64,000 bases of DNA from assembly GCF_003201675.2 (NCBI RefSeq), contig NZ_CP029287.2, positions 2,096,001-2,160,000 on the forward strand, given 5' to 3'. The first letter of the stretch is position 1. Every line of letters starts with the position of its first letter. The DNA comes from Metallosphaera hakonensis JCM 8857 = DSM 7519 (GTDB lineage Archaea > Thermoproteota > Thermoprotei_A > Sulfolobales > Sulfolobaceae). Shown here piece after piece: positions 37,769-46,631 of the stretch. The notes beneath the pieces are model-generated. The model was not told where the DNA came from, did no database searches, and was given only the letters and a program-made list of their open reading frames with translations. The position numbers and the translations under genes were made by a program.

Positions 37769-38740
37769 TTGGATTATTACGCTATAGTTCACAATGATTT
37801 TGATGGGACAGCATCAGCCTCGGTTTACGCTAGGGCGGTCTCGTCTTTACCAAAGAACGTTTGGTTCACGGAGCCAACAAAACTCCATGAGGTCCTGTCT
37901 AAGCTTGAACTGAGAGGAGTCAACACCATAATGATAGGAGACTTGGGATTAAATGAGTCAACGTTCTCTTCCATTATTGAGGCACTCAAGAGGCTTAGGG
38001 ATGAAGGGGCAACGGTACAATGGTTTGATCATCATGTTTGGAAAGATGAATGGAAAAGCAAGTTGAAAGAACTGGGAGTGGAGGTTTATCATGACGTAAC
38101 TACCTGCGGAGCTGGGGTTGTAAATAAGGTAATGAACCCCAACGATGAAGTGTCAAAGAAACTTGCCTCAGCTGATTGCTCCGTGGACATATGGCTTCAC
38201 GATGACCCCCTTGGAGAGAAATTAAGAAGAATAGTTGAGAACGACAGAAGCTTCGAGTGGAAAAGAAAACTAATCGAAGTTTTCTATAACGGAACCCTCT
38301 GGAATGAGGAGTTTCAGAAGATCCTTGAAAAAAGGATCAATGAGGAACTTGATGGTTATCGGAAAATCTGGAAGTATGTGAAGGTCCTGGAAGTGGAAGG
38401 GGTGAAAATTGTAGTAGCTATAAGGTGGAAAGGACCTCCAGATATAAGTTACGCCTCGCAATTCCTTATGACCAGAACAGGGGCAGATATTTTTGTGTCT
38501 GCTAATGGTAAGGCAATCTCGTTTAGGAGCAATGTTATTGACATTAGAAGATTTGCAGTAAGTCTAGGAGGAGGTGGGCATCCATTGGCAGCTGGGGCTT
38601 CGTTAAGGATTCCTCTAGCTTATAGAATCCTGCGTAAGTTTGGGATCAGGGGTCCTGTGATAGATTGGGTCTCGAAAGTCGTCGTTGATGTAATTAAGAA
38701 GGAAGGAATAGTGAGATATGAAAGGAAGAATATTCACTAG
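37769..38740 (+). CDS. DHH-family phosphoesterase
   Basis: A 323-residue protein with an N-terminal DHH domain (HNDFDGTASA, IMIGDLGL, WFDHHVW) and a C-terminal DHHA1 substrate domain ending in SLGGGGHPLAAGA. It should hydrolyse phosphodiester bonds in small nucleotides or short RNA/DNA, like NrnA or RecJ-related archaeal nanoRNases. The start is TTG at 37769. Close spacing to the nicotinamidase-like gene suggests co-transcription. Confidence 0.85.
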   Translation: MDYYAIVHNDFDGTASASVYARAVSSLPKNVWFTEPTKLHEVLSKLELRGVNTIMIGDLGLNESTFSSIIEALKRLRDEGATVQWFDHHVWKDEWKSKLKELGVEVYHDVTTCGAGVVNKVMNPNDEVSKKLASADCSVDIWLHDDPLGEKLRRIVENDRSFEWKRKLIEVFYNGTLWNEEFQKILEKRINEELDGYRKIWKYVKVLEVEGVKIVVAIRWKGPPDISYASQFLMTRTGADIFVSANGKAISFRSNVIDIRRFAVSLGGGGHPLAAGASLRIPLAYRILRKFGIRGPVIDWVSKVVVDVIKKEGIVRYERKNIH

Positions 38741-38819
38741 CGACTAATAAAAGTTATAATTCTCAATTTATAGCGACAACAATTTAACTCTCCGCGAGTT
38801 CATATGGTTTGGTGACAAA

Positions 38820-39467
38820 ATGGTCAAAACATATCAGAAGTTTCCGGACGTTCAGGTAATGACTACGGCAGGTCCAATCGATTTTTATAAGGATGTCTTC
38901 GGTAAGGGTAAATGGCTCTTTCTCTTTGCTCACCCTGCAGACTTTACACCTGTTTGCACCACTGAATTCGCTGAGTTCGCCAAGAACTATCCAGAGTTCG
39001 AGAAACTTGGAGTTCAATTGGTCGGGCTTAGCGTTGATAGTATATATTCGCATATTGCGTGGTTGACTGATATCGAGCAAAGATACGGACTTAAGATACC
39101 TTTCCCTGTGATTGCTGATCCTGAGAAAAAACTAGCTAGGCTCCTGGACCTAGTAGAGGAGAGCTCCGGTCTCACTGTTAGGGGAGTATTTATTGTCGAT
39201 CCCCAGGGCACAATAAGGTTCATGGCCCAATATCCAATCGAAGCAGGAAGAAATATGCAAGAGTTGATTAGGATCACTAAGGCCCTCATAGTGTCATACA
39301 AGGCTAAGGTGTCCACTCCAGTTAACTGGGAGCCAGGAAAGGAAGTTGTGGTTGGAGCTCCTACAACCTTAATGGAGGCGGAAATGAGGATGAAATTGCC
39401 CAACGCTAAGGCCTGGTACCTAATGTTTAAGAAGTACGAAGAACTCCCTCCTGATCAGAGAGTCTAA
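38820..39467 (+). CDS. Peroxiredoxin, Prx6/AhpC type
   Basis: A 215-residue thioredoxin-fold peroxidase that reduces hydrogen peroxide and organic peroxides. The peroxidatic Cys is in FTPVCTTEF (about residue 45), with the Thr and an Arg in VRGVFIVDPQGTIR. The C-terminal domain (residues 150-215) of the Prx6 subfamily is present but without a second conserved Cys, so a 1-Cys mechanism is likely. Similar to the bacterioferritin-comigratory/AhpC-like enzymes common in Sulfolobales. Confidence 0.9.
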   Translation: MVKTYQKFPDVQVMTTAGPIDFYKDVFGKGKWLFLFAHPADFTPVCTTEFAEFAKNYPEFEKLGVQLVGLSVDSIYSHIAWLTDIEQRYGLKIPFPVIADPEKKLARLLDLVEESSGLTVRGVFIVDPQGTIRFMAQYPIEAGRNMQELIRITKALIVSYKAKVSTPVNWEPGKEVVVGAPTTLMEAEMRMKLPNAKAWYLMFKKYEELPPDQRV

Positions 39468-39848
39468 TTTTTTACAAAAGTTCAAAGAAATCTAGTATAT
39501 TTTATAGAAAGAGTGCATAACCCCTATACGATTTTTATTTATAAGCTTCATTTTATTCAGAATCTACGTTATATTGTTATAAAGTCACAAATCTCAATGT
39601 AAGACAATCCATATATAGAGAATCAATCCGAATTGCACCAACAATAAGGCGAAATTCGCTAAGATTGTCGGATTTGGTTTTAAACTCCCAACTGCAAAGA
39701 ATTATTCTATCAATCCACACTGATTTGGTGTTCTAACTCTTTCGAATAAACCCCAAATATAAAGTTAATATCGTTTCACTGTCTTATGAGAATTAGTAGA
39801 GATCTCTCACTATCATGGTTTTAAGCTAGCGAGATAAATAAAATATTC
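39468..39848. other. 381-bp intergenic region without recognisable gene
   Basis: Begins with a T-run after the peroxiredoxin stop. The rest is AT-rich with no frame of note. GATAAATAAAATATTC immediately before ATG 39849 may be part of the next promoter. Confidence 0.5.
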
Positions 39849-40991
39849 ATGGAGATTTCTGGGATTTCTGATTTACCACTTCACTATGGTAGAGTCCCTG
39901 CTTGGCTGATCCCTATAATGAGACGTCTGTCTCGTGCAATCCTAGACGTGATGCTCCTGGAATGGGGTCCAGACAAGGTAGTAGAAAGGCTTTCCAATCC
40001 CCTATGGTTCCAGGCTTTCAATAACGTAATCGGTATGGATTGGGACTCTTCTGGATCTACCACAGTTACATTGGGGATTCTCAAGGATATCGTTGTTCCT
40101 AGAATTGACGGATTAGCGGTGACCGGTGGAAAAGGAAGGAACGCGCTGAACGTTCCTAAGGAGCTCGAGGAGTTGCCTGCAAATTTCGATATCGATTCTA
40201 ACAGATTAGCTAAGATGAGTAAGTTGATAGCTAAAACTGACACCACGCTATTACAGGATGGTCATGAGCTTTACCATCACTCACTTCTGGTCTCCGAGGA
40301 TGGAAAGTGGTCAGTTGTACAACAGGGCATGAACCTGTCAACTAGATTTGCGAGGAGATATCATTGGGTATCGGTAAGTGATCCAATTAATGAGAAACAT
40401 CAGGGAATAGCTGGGAGAAAAGTCGAGTCAGTGCTCAACGTCCACGACTCCTTGGGGGCCAAGGAAGTCATTCTTGATCTACTTAGGGAGGAACCAAGGA
40501 AAATAGAAAGACTCTATCTTCAGGCCACGTCACGGCTAAAGGGAATTTCTCTAGATGCTTGGATAAGCCTTGGAACTACTGGGGCCATATCTAAAGAGGC
40601 TAAGATGATTTACATGAAACCGGTAAACGTGAATAGAGTTATCGATGTCCTTAAGAACGTTAAGGAGTACTCACCGAGGAACATGGAAGAGGCACTTCTT
40701 CTCGGTGTGGGTCCCTCAACTGTCAGAGCTCTAAGCCTTATCTCTGACCTAATCTATACTGAACCACCCTCATATGAGGACCCAGTTAGTGTACCATATG
40801 ATCCCTTCAAGTACGCCTTTGCCATTGGTGGTAAAGACGGAGTTCCCTTCCCGGTGAATAGGGAAATGGCATTTCAAGTCATAAACACACTTGAGGACTT
40901 CGTTGCGTCAGCTAAGATAGAGAAAAAAGATAAAGACATGGCTCTAAATAAGCTACGGGAGCTCAGATTTGGAGTTAAGGAAGGGACTTGA
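39849..40991 (+). CDS. DUF763 protein
   Basis: A 380-residue soluble protein of the DUF763 family. The typical start is LPLHYGRVPAWLIPIMRRLS, followed by MDWDSSGSTT, QDGHELYHHSLLV, QQGMN and a late helix-hairpin-helix-like part (EALLLGVGPSTVRALSLISDLIY). The HHH-like region hints at nucleic-acid binding, but the enzymatic role is unknown. The end overlaps the citrate synthase start by 23 bp. Confidence 0.85.
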   Translation: MEISGISDLPLHYGRVPAWLIPIMRRLSRAILDVMLLEWGPDKVVERLSNPLWFQAFNNVIGMDWDSSGSTTVTLGILKDIVVPRIDGLAVTGGKGRNALNVPKELEELPANFDIDSNRLAKMSKLIAKTDTTLLQDGHELYHHSLLVSEDGKWSVVQQGMNLSTRFARRYHWVSVSDPINEKHQGIAGRKVESVLNVHDSLGAKEVILDLLREEPRKIERLYLQATSRLKGISLDAWISLGTTGAISKEAKMIYMKPVNVNRVIDVLKNVKEYSPRNMEEALLLGVGPSTVRALSLISDLIYTEPPSYEDPVSVPYDPFKYAFAIGGKDGVPFPVNREMAFQVINTLEDFVASAKIEKKDKDMALNKLRELRFGVKEGT

Positions 40992-42081
40992 GGACATAGC
41001 GATCAAGGAGACGTCAATCACCTTCATAGACGGAGAGTTGGGTAGGCTATATTATAGGGGTTACTCTATCTTTGATCTAGCGAGTTTCTCGAATTTCGAG
41101 GAAGTAGCATACTTGATTTGGTACGGAAAACTTCCCACAAGACACGAACTGGAGGATTTTAAGTCGAGACTTGCCGAAGAAAGAGGCGTATCAGAGGACA
41201 TAACCTCTTTCGTTGTTAGGACGTCGAAACAAGGAAATCCCATGGACATTTTGAGGACTGCTGTGAGTATGTTAGGATTGGAGGACAGACAGGAAGGAGA
41301 TTTCATTGGGAAGGCAATAAGGATAACAGCCAAGATACCTACGATTATCTCGCTTATACAGAGGAGCAGGAATAACCAGGAGTTTCTAGAGCCAGACCTC
41401 TCATTAAGTCATGCAGAAAACTTTCTTTACATGATAAATGGAACTAAGCCTAATGCACAAGATTCGAGGGTATTGGATGTTGCCTTGATGTTGCACATGG
41501 ATCATGAAATGAACGCTTCGACTATGGCTTGCCTTGTTGTAGCTTCAACGCTTTCAGATATCTACTCGTCAGTTGTGGCTGGAATATCTGCATTAAAGGG
41601 CCCCCTTCACGGAGGGGCCAACTCTGAGGCTCTGAAACAATTCATGGAAATAGGCAGTCCAGACAACGTCGAGAAGTACGTCATGGGTAAGCTTAGTTCT
41701 GGCCAGAGATTGATGGGTTTTGGACATAGGATTTACAAAAGTATGGATCCTAGGGCAAAGATACTAAAGGAATACGCTACTCGGATGGCTAAGAATGAGG
41801 AGATAAATAGGCTAATTGAAATTGCCATGAAAGTCGAGGAAGTCGGAATTAAGGTTTTGGGCAGAAGGGGGATTTACCCTAACGTAGATTTCTACTCAGG
41901 TCTAGTCTTTTATTCTTTGGGTTTCGAACAGGATCTATTCCCCACCATATTTGCATCGGCAAGAGTAATTGGTTGGACGGCACACATTGATGAATACTTG
42001 AAAGACAACAAACTGATCAGACCGAAGGCGATTTATGTGGGAGATCTGGGTAAAAGATACGTACCGATTGATGAACGATAA
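40969..42081 (+). CDS. gltA: Citrate synthase
   Basis: Condenses acetyl-CoA with oxaloacetate at the entry of the citric acid cycle. A 370-residue archaeal-type enzyme: GRLYYRGYSIFDL, LKGPLHGGANSEAL (His), FGHRIYKSMDPRAK (His and Arg) and NVDFYSGLVFYSLGF (Asp), all catalytic or binding motifs. The start TTG 40969 gives MELRKGLEDIAIKET, similar to other Sulfolobales enzymes, so the 23-bp overlap with the DUF763 gene is real. A 2-methylcitrate synthase activity cannot be excluded by eye. Confidence 0.92.
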   Translation: MELRKGLEDIAIKETSITFIDGELGRLYYRGYSIFDLASFSNFEEVAYLIWYGKLPTRHELEDFKSRLAEERGVSEDITSFVVRTSKQGNPMDILRTAVSMLGLEDRQEGDFIGKAIRITAKIPTIISLIQRSRNNQEFLEPDLSLSHAENFLYMINGTKPNAQDSRVLDVALMLHMDHEMNASTMACLVVASTLSDIYSSVVAGISALKGPLHGGANSEALKQFMEIGSPDNVEKYVMGKLSSGQRLMGFGHRIYKSMDPRAKILKEYATRMAKNEEINRLIEIAMKVEEVGIKVLGRRGIYPNVDFYSGLVFYSLGFEQDLFPTIFASARVIGWTAHIDEYLKDNKLIRPKAIYVGDLGKRYVPIDER

Positions 42082-42116
42082 ACGATTTTATACTCTTATG
42101 GAGATTATTGATCTTA

Positions 42117-42776
42117 ATGATTAAATTCACTATTAACAAGGAAGAGGTATTGTTCGAGAAAACGGTCGAAATTGCGAAGAGTATAAATGACGCTATAGCT
42201 CGTCTGAACGAGTTGGTGAGAAAGATAGTAAAAGGTGACAGAGAAGGGGCAATGTCGGAAGTTATTAGAATAAAGGCGATCTACGAGAGAGTTGCCATGA
42301 CAAGGGAAGAAGTAGTGTCGATGCTATATGGAGAGGCCTTCTTACCTGACTTTAAGGAGTCAATGATGATGCTTAATCAAGCGCTTTACAATACCATAAA
42401 AGCGATCAAGGATTCAGGGAGAGCGATATCGTCCAGGAAGCCCAATGAGGAGTTGCTGAGAACGTTAAGCGATGGACTCCTAACCTATTTATCTACTATA
42501 ATCGAGGCTGGTGAGAGATTGATAGCTATGGTCTCCACGATGAAGAGTGATATGAAAGAAGCTATTAAGATAGGTAAGGAAATACAGCTACTAGAAAGAA
42601 ACGGAGACGATATAAAGGACGTTCTAATCCAAAGGCTCTATGACGCGGAGAGTGTTGCTGACGTTATTAGCGTTTTACAGTTTAAAGATGTAATAATATT
42701 CATGGATGACATTCTAGATTACATGGAAGAGGCTACATTGAGCATTGAAACACTTTACGCTACTTTAAAGGCATGA
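42117..42776 (+). CDS. PhoU-like protein (DUF47)
   Basis: A 219-residue all-helical protein of the DUF47/PhoU-like family. Its conserved features include ESMMMLNQALYNTIKAIKDSGRAI, LERNGDDIKDVLIQRLY and FMDDILDYMEEATLSIETL. These proteins regulate PiT-type phosphate transport. A PiT-like gene lies 1 kb downstream on the other strand. ATG 42117 sits about 26 nt after TTTTATACT, a leaderless start. The longer frame from TTG 42108 is less likely. Confidence 0.85.
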   Translation: MIKFTINKEEVLFEKTVEIAKSINDAIARLNELVRKIVKGDREGAMSEVIRIKAIYERVAMTREEVVSMLYGEAFLPDFKESMMMLNQALYNTIKAIKDSGRAISSRKPNEELLRTLSDGLLTYLSTIIEAGERLIAMVSTMKSDMKEAIKIGKEIQLLERNGDDIKDVLIQRLYDAESVADVISVLQFKDVIIFMDDILDYMEEATLSIETLYATLKA

Positions 42777-42925
42777 ACTTTTAGGAAATTATTATAATAA
42801 CGTTATATTCTAAATCATTGTAAGGAAATGGGGCCCTTTGGCATTTCTAACTACTCTTGAAATTTATTACTTGTTTATAAAAATTTGATTGTAATTGAAA
42901 GGTTATTATGGATTTTCCTCTTGGA

Positions 42926-43426
42926 TTATTGCTGGGGCGATGTAATCTTTTTAATGAACCTAGCTTTCCTCATTAGCATTATTTTATTAATTGATGGTGG
43001 TATTACTAATTCATCAACCCATACTATTGAATCTATGAACTTTTCAAGTGTATCCTCATCTAAATCAGGAAGGACAAGTTTACCTATGTTTCTGAAAGAT
43101 ATAGGTTTTCCTGCAGATACTATTTCTGCCTTAAAAACAGTGATCTCTCCCACGTTGGAAATCACAAACAGGTTCTTTCTAGATTCATTGAAGCCATCTA
43201 AGAAAGCTTTACTAGTACTCTTTATGTTGTCTTTAACGTTATATGTGATCATTTCGGCCTCCGATATCACATTCAGGAATTCTCCTATTGCCTGGTTAGT
43301 GATTTCTCCTACAGTTTTCCCAGTATCATGAGCTAGCTTCACTAATCTATCATAGAGGGAAGAATCCACTCCGCGAATTGTTACAGTCCTGTTCTGCTTA
43401 TTTTCCGAGTTATCTGAGTTGGACAT
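42926..43426 (-). CDS. Ribbon-helix-helix protein with unknown C-terminal domain
   Basis: A 166-residue protein. QNRTVTIRGVDSSLYDRLVKLAHDTGKTVGEITNQAIGEFL (about residues 11-51) is a ribbon-helix-helix DNA-binding domain. The remaining 110 residues (IVWVDELVIPPSINKIMLM and others) are unrecognised and end with a basic tail. The open frame reaches back to 43549, but TATAAACC (43450-43457) is about 27 nt upstream of ATG 43426, which fits a leaderless start there. Likely a transcription regulator between the DUF47 and PiT-like genes. Confidence 0.65.
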   Translation of the reverse strand: MSNSDNSENKQNRTVTIRGVDSSLYDRLVKLAHDTGKTVGEITNQAIGEFLNVISEAEMITYNVKDNIKSTSKAFLDGFNESRKNLFVISNVGEITVFKAEIVSAGKPISFRNIGKLVLPDLDEDTLEKFIDSIVWVDELVIPPSINKIMLMRKARFIKKITSPQQ

Positions 43427-43798
43427 GTTTACATGTTTTCCTGAAAACATATAAACCTTTCTGTCCGTCGTCTCATGATTAATTTTGGGACGATTCAAGT
43501 CTTCTCCCGAATTCAGTCTATTTGGAGAAATAGAATGAATTAAATTCAACAGCCTCTATTAACTGAGTTGGGAATTGACGCTTTGCAGTTCCCTTTATTT
43601 GATCTATTATAGCCATAATTACAATTAGTAATAGACCACTGAATCGCTTTAGGGCTCATTTTAGATGAAATCTCTTCTACATTTGGTACTTATAGAAAAA
43701 TCGGTCCTTGCTGAAATTGCCACGAATCTCTTTGGCGTTCATTCTGTGCTTTATCAGAATAACGTGGTTGGACTCTCCGCTCTGCACCTGTATAGCAA
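43427..43798. other. 372-bp intergenic region; promoter of the ribbon-helix-helix gene
   Basis: Contains the TATA element of the minus-strand regulator gene at its left end and the 3' side of the PiT-like operon at its right end. No further frame, RNA or repeat recognised. Confidence 0.45.
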
Positions 43799-44758
43799 CT
43801 AAAGACCCAAAATGCTCTTTAGAACTCCAAATGCAGCAAGAGATGATATGATGGCGATTATTGGTGAAGTGAGCCAGCCCCTGGTCACCTGTTTCAATTG
43901 GTTCTTAACGTCTGGTCCGTAGCTTCTGAAACTTAGACCAAGTATACCCCCCATCGTAGTTTGAGTTATTGAAATAGGAACACCTAGCAGTGTAAATACC
44001 TCAGATATTATATCACTACCCAATAGGGCCGACGTCGCACTCAAATATCCCATCCTAGTGATTCTAAAACCTACAACTATCGATGCTTTTTTTGAACTGA
44101 AATATATTCCCAACGATGCTGCTAGAGCATATAGCGGAAAGACCAAATAAGCGGGCTCAGATAAAAGACCCTCAGAGGTTATTATGCCAACCGCATTGGC
44201 ACCAGTCACGAACGATGTGAAAATCGAAGACGACACTATGAGTGCTTTATATATTTTCATTTCTCTTATGATTTTTTTCTCTTTTGCCGTTATTTTTACT
44301 AGAACGAAATAGAGAAATAGTGAAGATATAATTGCCAAAAATGGTGAAAAAAGCCAGGAGACAACAGTGAACCAAAACTTAGACCAGTCTAACTCTAGCT
44401 CCCTTGATAGAAGTACCAAAATTGCTAAAGACGGATAAATCATTTGGCTCAAAGAGGAGGGAATTCCTGCCCTATTGAGATAATAAAAAGAAATCACAGA
44501 GGCAAGGAAAACAGAAAACACCGCGATACTTAGGTAAGGTTGACCACCCATCACTGTGCCACGAACGCTGTTCTGTAAGGAAATTCCTCCCACAGAAACT
44601 CCAAGAAACATACTAATCGAACTCAACAGATAAGAATATTTCCTTTTCATGGAGTTGGTGGATATTAATATCCCAAGGGAAGTAGCTGAGTTATTTCCTC
44701 CCACAACAAAAGATGAAATTAGACCTACAAGAAAAAGCCCTATTCCAATCAAATTCAT
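43799..44758 (-). CDS. PiT-family phosphate permease-like protein
   Basis: A 319-residue membrane protein with about nine to ten helices and the two PiT half-motifs: VVGGNNSATSLGILIS near the N-terminus and VTGANAVGIITSEG in the middle (family GANDxxN and GANxxxxA positions). It is shorter and more divergent than bacterial Pit. The substrate is presumably inorganic phosphate. It overlaps the upstream RHH gene by 4 bp, so the two are co-expressed. Confidence 0.78.
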   Translation of the reverse strand: MNLIGIGLFLVGLISSFVVGGNNSATSLGILISTNSMKRKYSYLLSSISMFLGVSVGGISLQNSVRGTVMGGQPYLSIAVFSVFLASVISFYYLNRAGIPSSLSQMIYPSLAILVLLSRELELDWSKFWFTVVSWLFSPFLAIISSLFLYFVLVKITAKEKKIIREMKIYKALIVSSSIFTSFVTGANAVGIITSEGLLSEPAYLVFPLYALAASLGIYFSSKKASIVVGFRITRMGYLSATSALLGSDIISEVFTLLGVPISITQTTMGGILGLSFRSYGPDVKNQLKQVTRGWLTSPIIAIISSLAAFGVLKSILGL

Positions 44759-44970
44759 GTTCCATTCTTACCTTTACCGTTCTTGATGGCGTTAATATAG
44801 TATAGTACTACCCATCTCATGTATTCACTTCTAGTCTGAATATTCCTCTTCCCCATATCTTCATCGATTCTCTGAAGGAGATTCTCGTCCATCTTAATTG
44901 TTATAGTTTTTGTTTCCTTGCTTATCATGTCCAACTCTATAATAGGTTTGGAATCATCCACGGCTTTCAT
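44755..44970 (-). CDS. Ribbon-helix-helix (CopG-like) regulator co-transcribed with PiT-like gene
   Basis: A 71-residue protein. ETKTITIKMDENLLQRIDEDMGKRNIQTRSEYMRWVVLYYIN is a full ribbon-helix-helix domain (strand, helix, turn, helix). The N-terminal 14 residues before ATG 44928 may not be part of the protein. It directly precedes and overlaps the PiT-like gene, so autoregulation of phosphate uptake is a reasonable guess. Confidence 0.75.
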   Translation of the reverse strand: MKAVDDSKPIIELDMISKETKTITIKMDENLLQRIDEDMGKRNIQTRSEYMRWVVLYYINAIKNGKGKNGT

Positions 44971-45306
44971 AGATGAGGCCCATCATTATGTGATACTCTT
45001 AATAGTTAAGCCTTTCTGATACATTATCTTTTGAATGATTTAAATATCATCACGTAACTTATTATGAATTATGTACACGATATGGCCTAGAAGGAATGTA
45101 TAGTGATCACACAGTTATGTTCGTAATAAAATTTTAATTTAATATTTCTTCAATTCAACTTTTCAATTTCAAGTGCAGTTAGTTTGTAGGCTTCTATAGC
45201 TTAGAGGGTATTGAAGCAATTTTCAATATACTTGAATTATAGGCTCTCTTTCAGCCGTATGTTTCGACTAGATATTTTCAAATAAACCGAGAAGCCATGG
45301 GCTCAC
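44971..45306. other. 336-bp intergenic region
   Basis: Promoter region of the RHH-PiT operon at the left (ACTATTAAG on the minus strand near 45001-45010). TATTGAA-GCAATT-TTCAATA at 45209-45228 is a 7-bp-arm inverted repeat downstream of the next minus-strand gene and could end its transcript. No frame of note. Confidence 0.4.
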
Positions 45307-45594
45307 TTATTTGTAGTAAATAGAGACGATGTTAGATGGGTGCATATCGTTAAATAGACACATAGCGTATGCATTAGGTCTTATCCTTAAGACGATATCC
45401 TTTAAACGTTCGCAATAATTTGTCTCTGGATTTATTACCGCCATAATTCCAACAACAGACTTTGGGAGAGCTGTATTTAGAACTGCATCTATACTCGATA
45501 ACATTTTTACAGGAAGGACAACTTTTCTTTCAAATCCCTGACTGAGCAAAGCACTTTTGATATGATCCGGTAGCTGTATTGTTGGCATTGCCAC
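45307..45594 (-). CDS. Small conserved hypothetical protein
   Basis: An unrecognised 95-residue alpha/beta protein. The first half (TIQLPDHIKSALLSQGF) could bind nucleic acid, and the second (VVGIMAVINPETNYCERLKDIVLRIRP) alternates strands and helices. One or two cysteines. No neighbour in an operon. A 9-bp hairpin lies 62 bp upstream. Confidence 0.5.
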   Translation of the reverse strand: MAMPTIQLPDHIKSALLSQGFERKVVLPVKMLSSIDAVLNTALPKSVVGIMAVINPETNYCERLKDIVLRIRPNAYAMCLFNDMHPSNIVSIYYK

Positions 45595-45655
45595 ATCACG
45601 TTATAATATATCGGCCAGATGCTTTAAACTTTTCTTAACAGGATGATCTAAATTC

Positions 45656-45680
45656 TAGAAGATGAATATTACATCTTCTA
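45656..45680. repeat. Perfect 9-bp inverted repeat, 7-base loop
   Basis: TAGAAGATG (45656-45664) and CATCTTCTA (45672-45680) flank AATATTA. It lies upstream of the minus-strand gene that starts at 45594 and downstream of the one ending at 45812, so it may be an operator or an mRNA-end hairpin. Confidence 0.45.
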
Positions 45681-45811
45681 TGTTCTGAAACGATAAAGAG
45701 TCTATATGTTAGCCTGGTTGATTTTTTGAGTGTATCCTCTGGACTTATGGACAGACCCTTACATTAGTGTTCAGAAAAGGGGAAGAACCACCTTCGGTTT
45801 TTCCTAAATTA

Positions 45812-46432
45812 CTAAAGTCTCACAATAGCATAATTGGTGGCCAAATACATCAAAAATAACGGAATCACTAGAATCTCTGAAATGTCAGATATGGCTTCTA
45901 AGATCCAGAGAGACGCCAAAGAGAATAACAATGAAGATAGAATAAACTTAAGATGCGGTAGCCTTATTCGTGCAATCTGATTTTTGAGAAGGGCAGTAAG
46001 TCCTAACACTAATATTGCTGAAATTCCCGTACCAATCAGAGTCGAAGAATAACTTTGGGGTATTAGGGCCAGAGCTACCAAGGCATCTTCAAGGGCTTCG
46101 GTTACAGCTACAACGAAAACCACGCCTAGTCCCTCCTTCTCCTCATGACTCTTCTTGATTTTCTTGAAAGATCTCCTTGCACTTCTTATGAGTCTGTAAC
46201 CGAAATAAGCTAAAATCACTGCCCCCGCAACGAGAACGTAACGAATCGGTAAGAGCTCAATATATCTTCCGAAGGTAAACGTTGGAACCAAAACGACAAG
46301 AACACCAAAGGTTCCATAGATATAGGGAATCCAGGACTTATACGCACCAGCATATATAGCGGAGACCGCACCCGCTTCCGATAGCTCAAGAGTCCCCATA
46401 GCCAGGGCAGCTAAGAACACACCTAAATCCAT
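45812..46432 (-). CDS. Membrane protein with two Glu-rich helix repeats (possible cation exchanger)
   Basis: A 206-residue protein with about six membrane segments in two halves. The halves start with AMGTLELSEAGAVSAIYAG and VVAVTEALEDALVALAL, similar to each other, with paired acidic residues in a membrane helix. This resembles the layout of UPF0016/GDT1-type cation exchangers (motif E-hydrophobic-G-D) and COG4280 proteins without an exact match. Function is uncertain. Between the halves is a basic cytosolic loop (RSARRSFKKIKKSHEEKE). Confidence 0.6.
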   Translation of the reverse strand: MDLGVFLAALAMGTLELSEAGAVSAIYAGAYKSWIPYIYGTFGVLVVLVPTFTFGRYIELLPIRYVLVAGAVILAYFGYRLIRSARRSFKKIKKSHEEKEGLGVVFVVAVTEALEDALVALALIPQSYSSTLIGTGISAILVLGLTALLKNQIARIRLPHLKFILSSLLFSLASLWILEAISDISEILVIPLFLMYLATNYAIVRL

Positions 46433-46631
46433 GATTTAGCTCAAGTGCTAATGAAGGATAAAAATATATCTTGTGAGTTGAATTATCGTAAGTTATATCT
46501 GAATGTAATTTTCTTTAGAAGTAATTTATTCTCCATTTGGCAATCATAGATTCTATAGGTCTATATAGAATACATAATATATATGGGTTATCCATTTAAA
46601 TCAGGTTAACTCTGGTAGACTCAGACAAATC

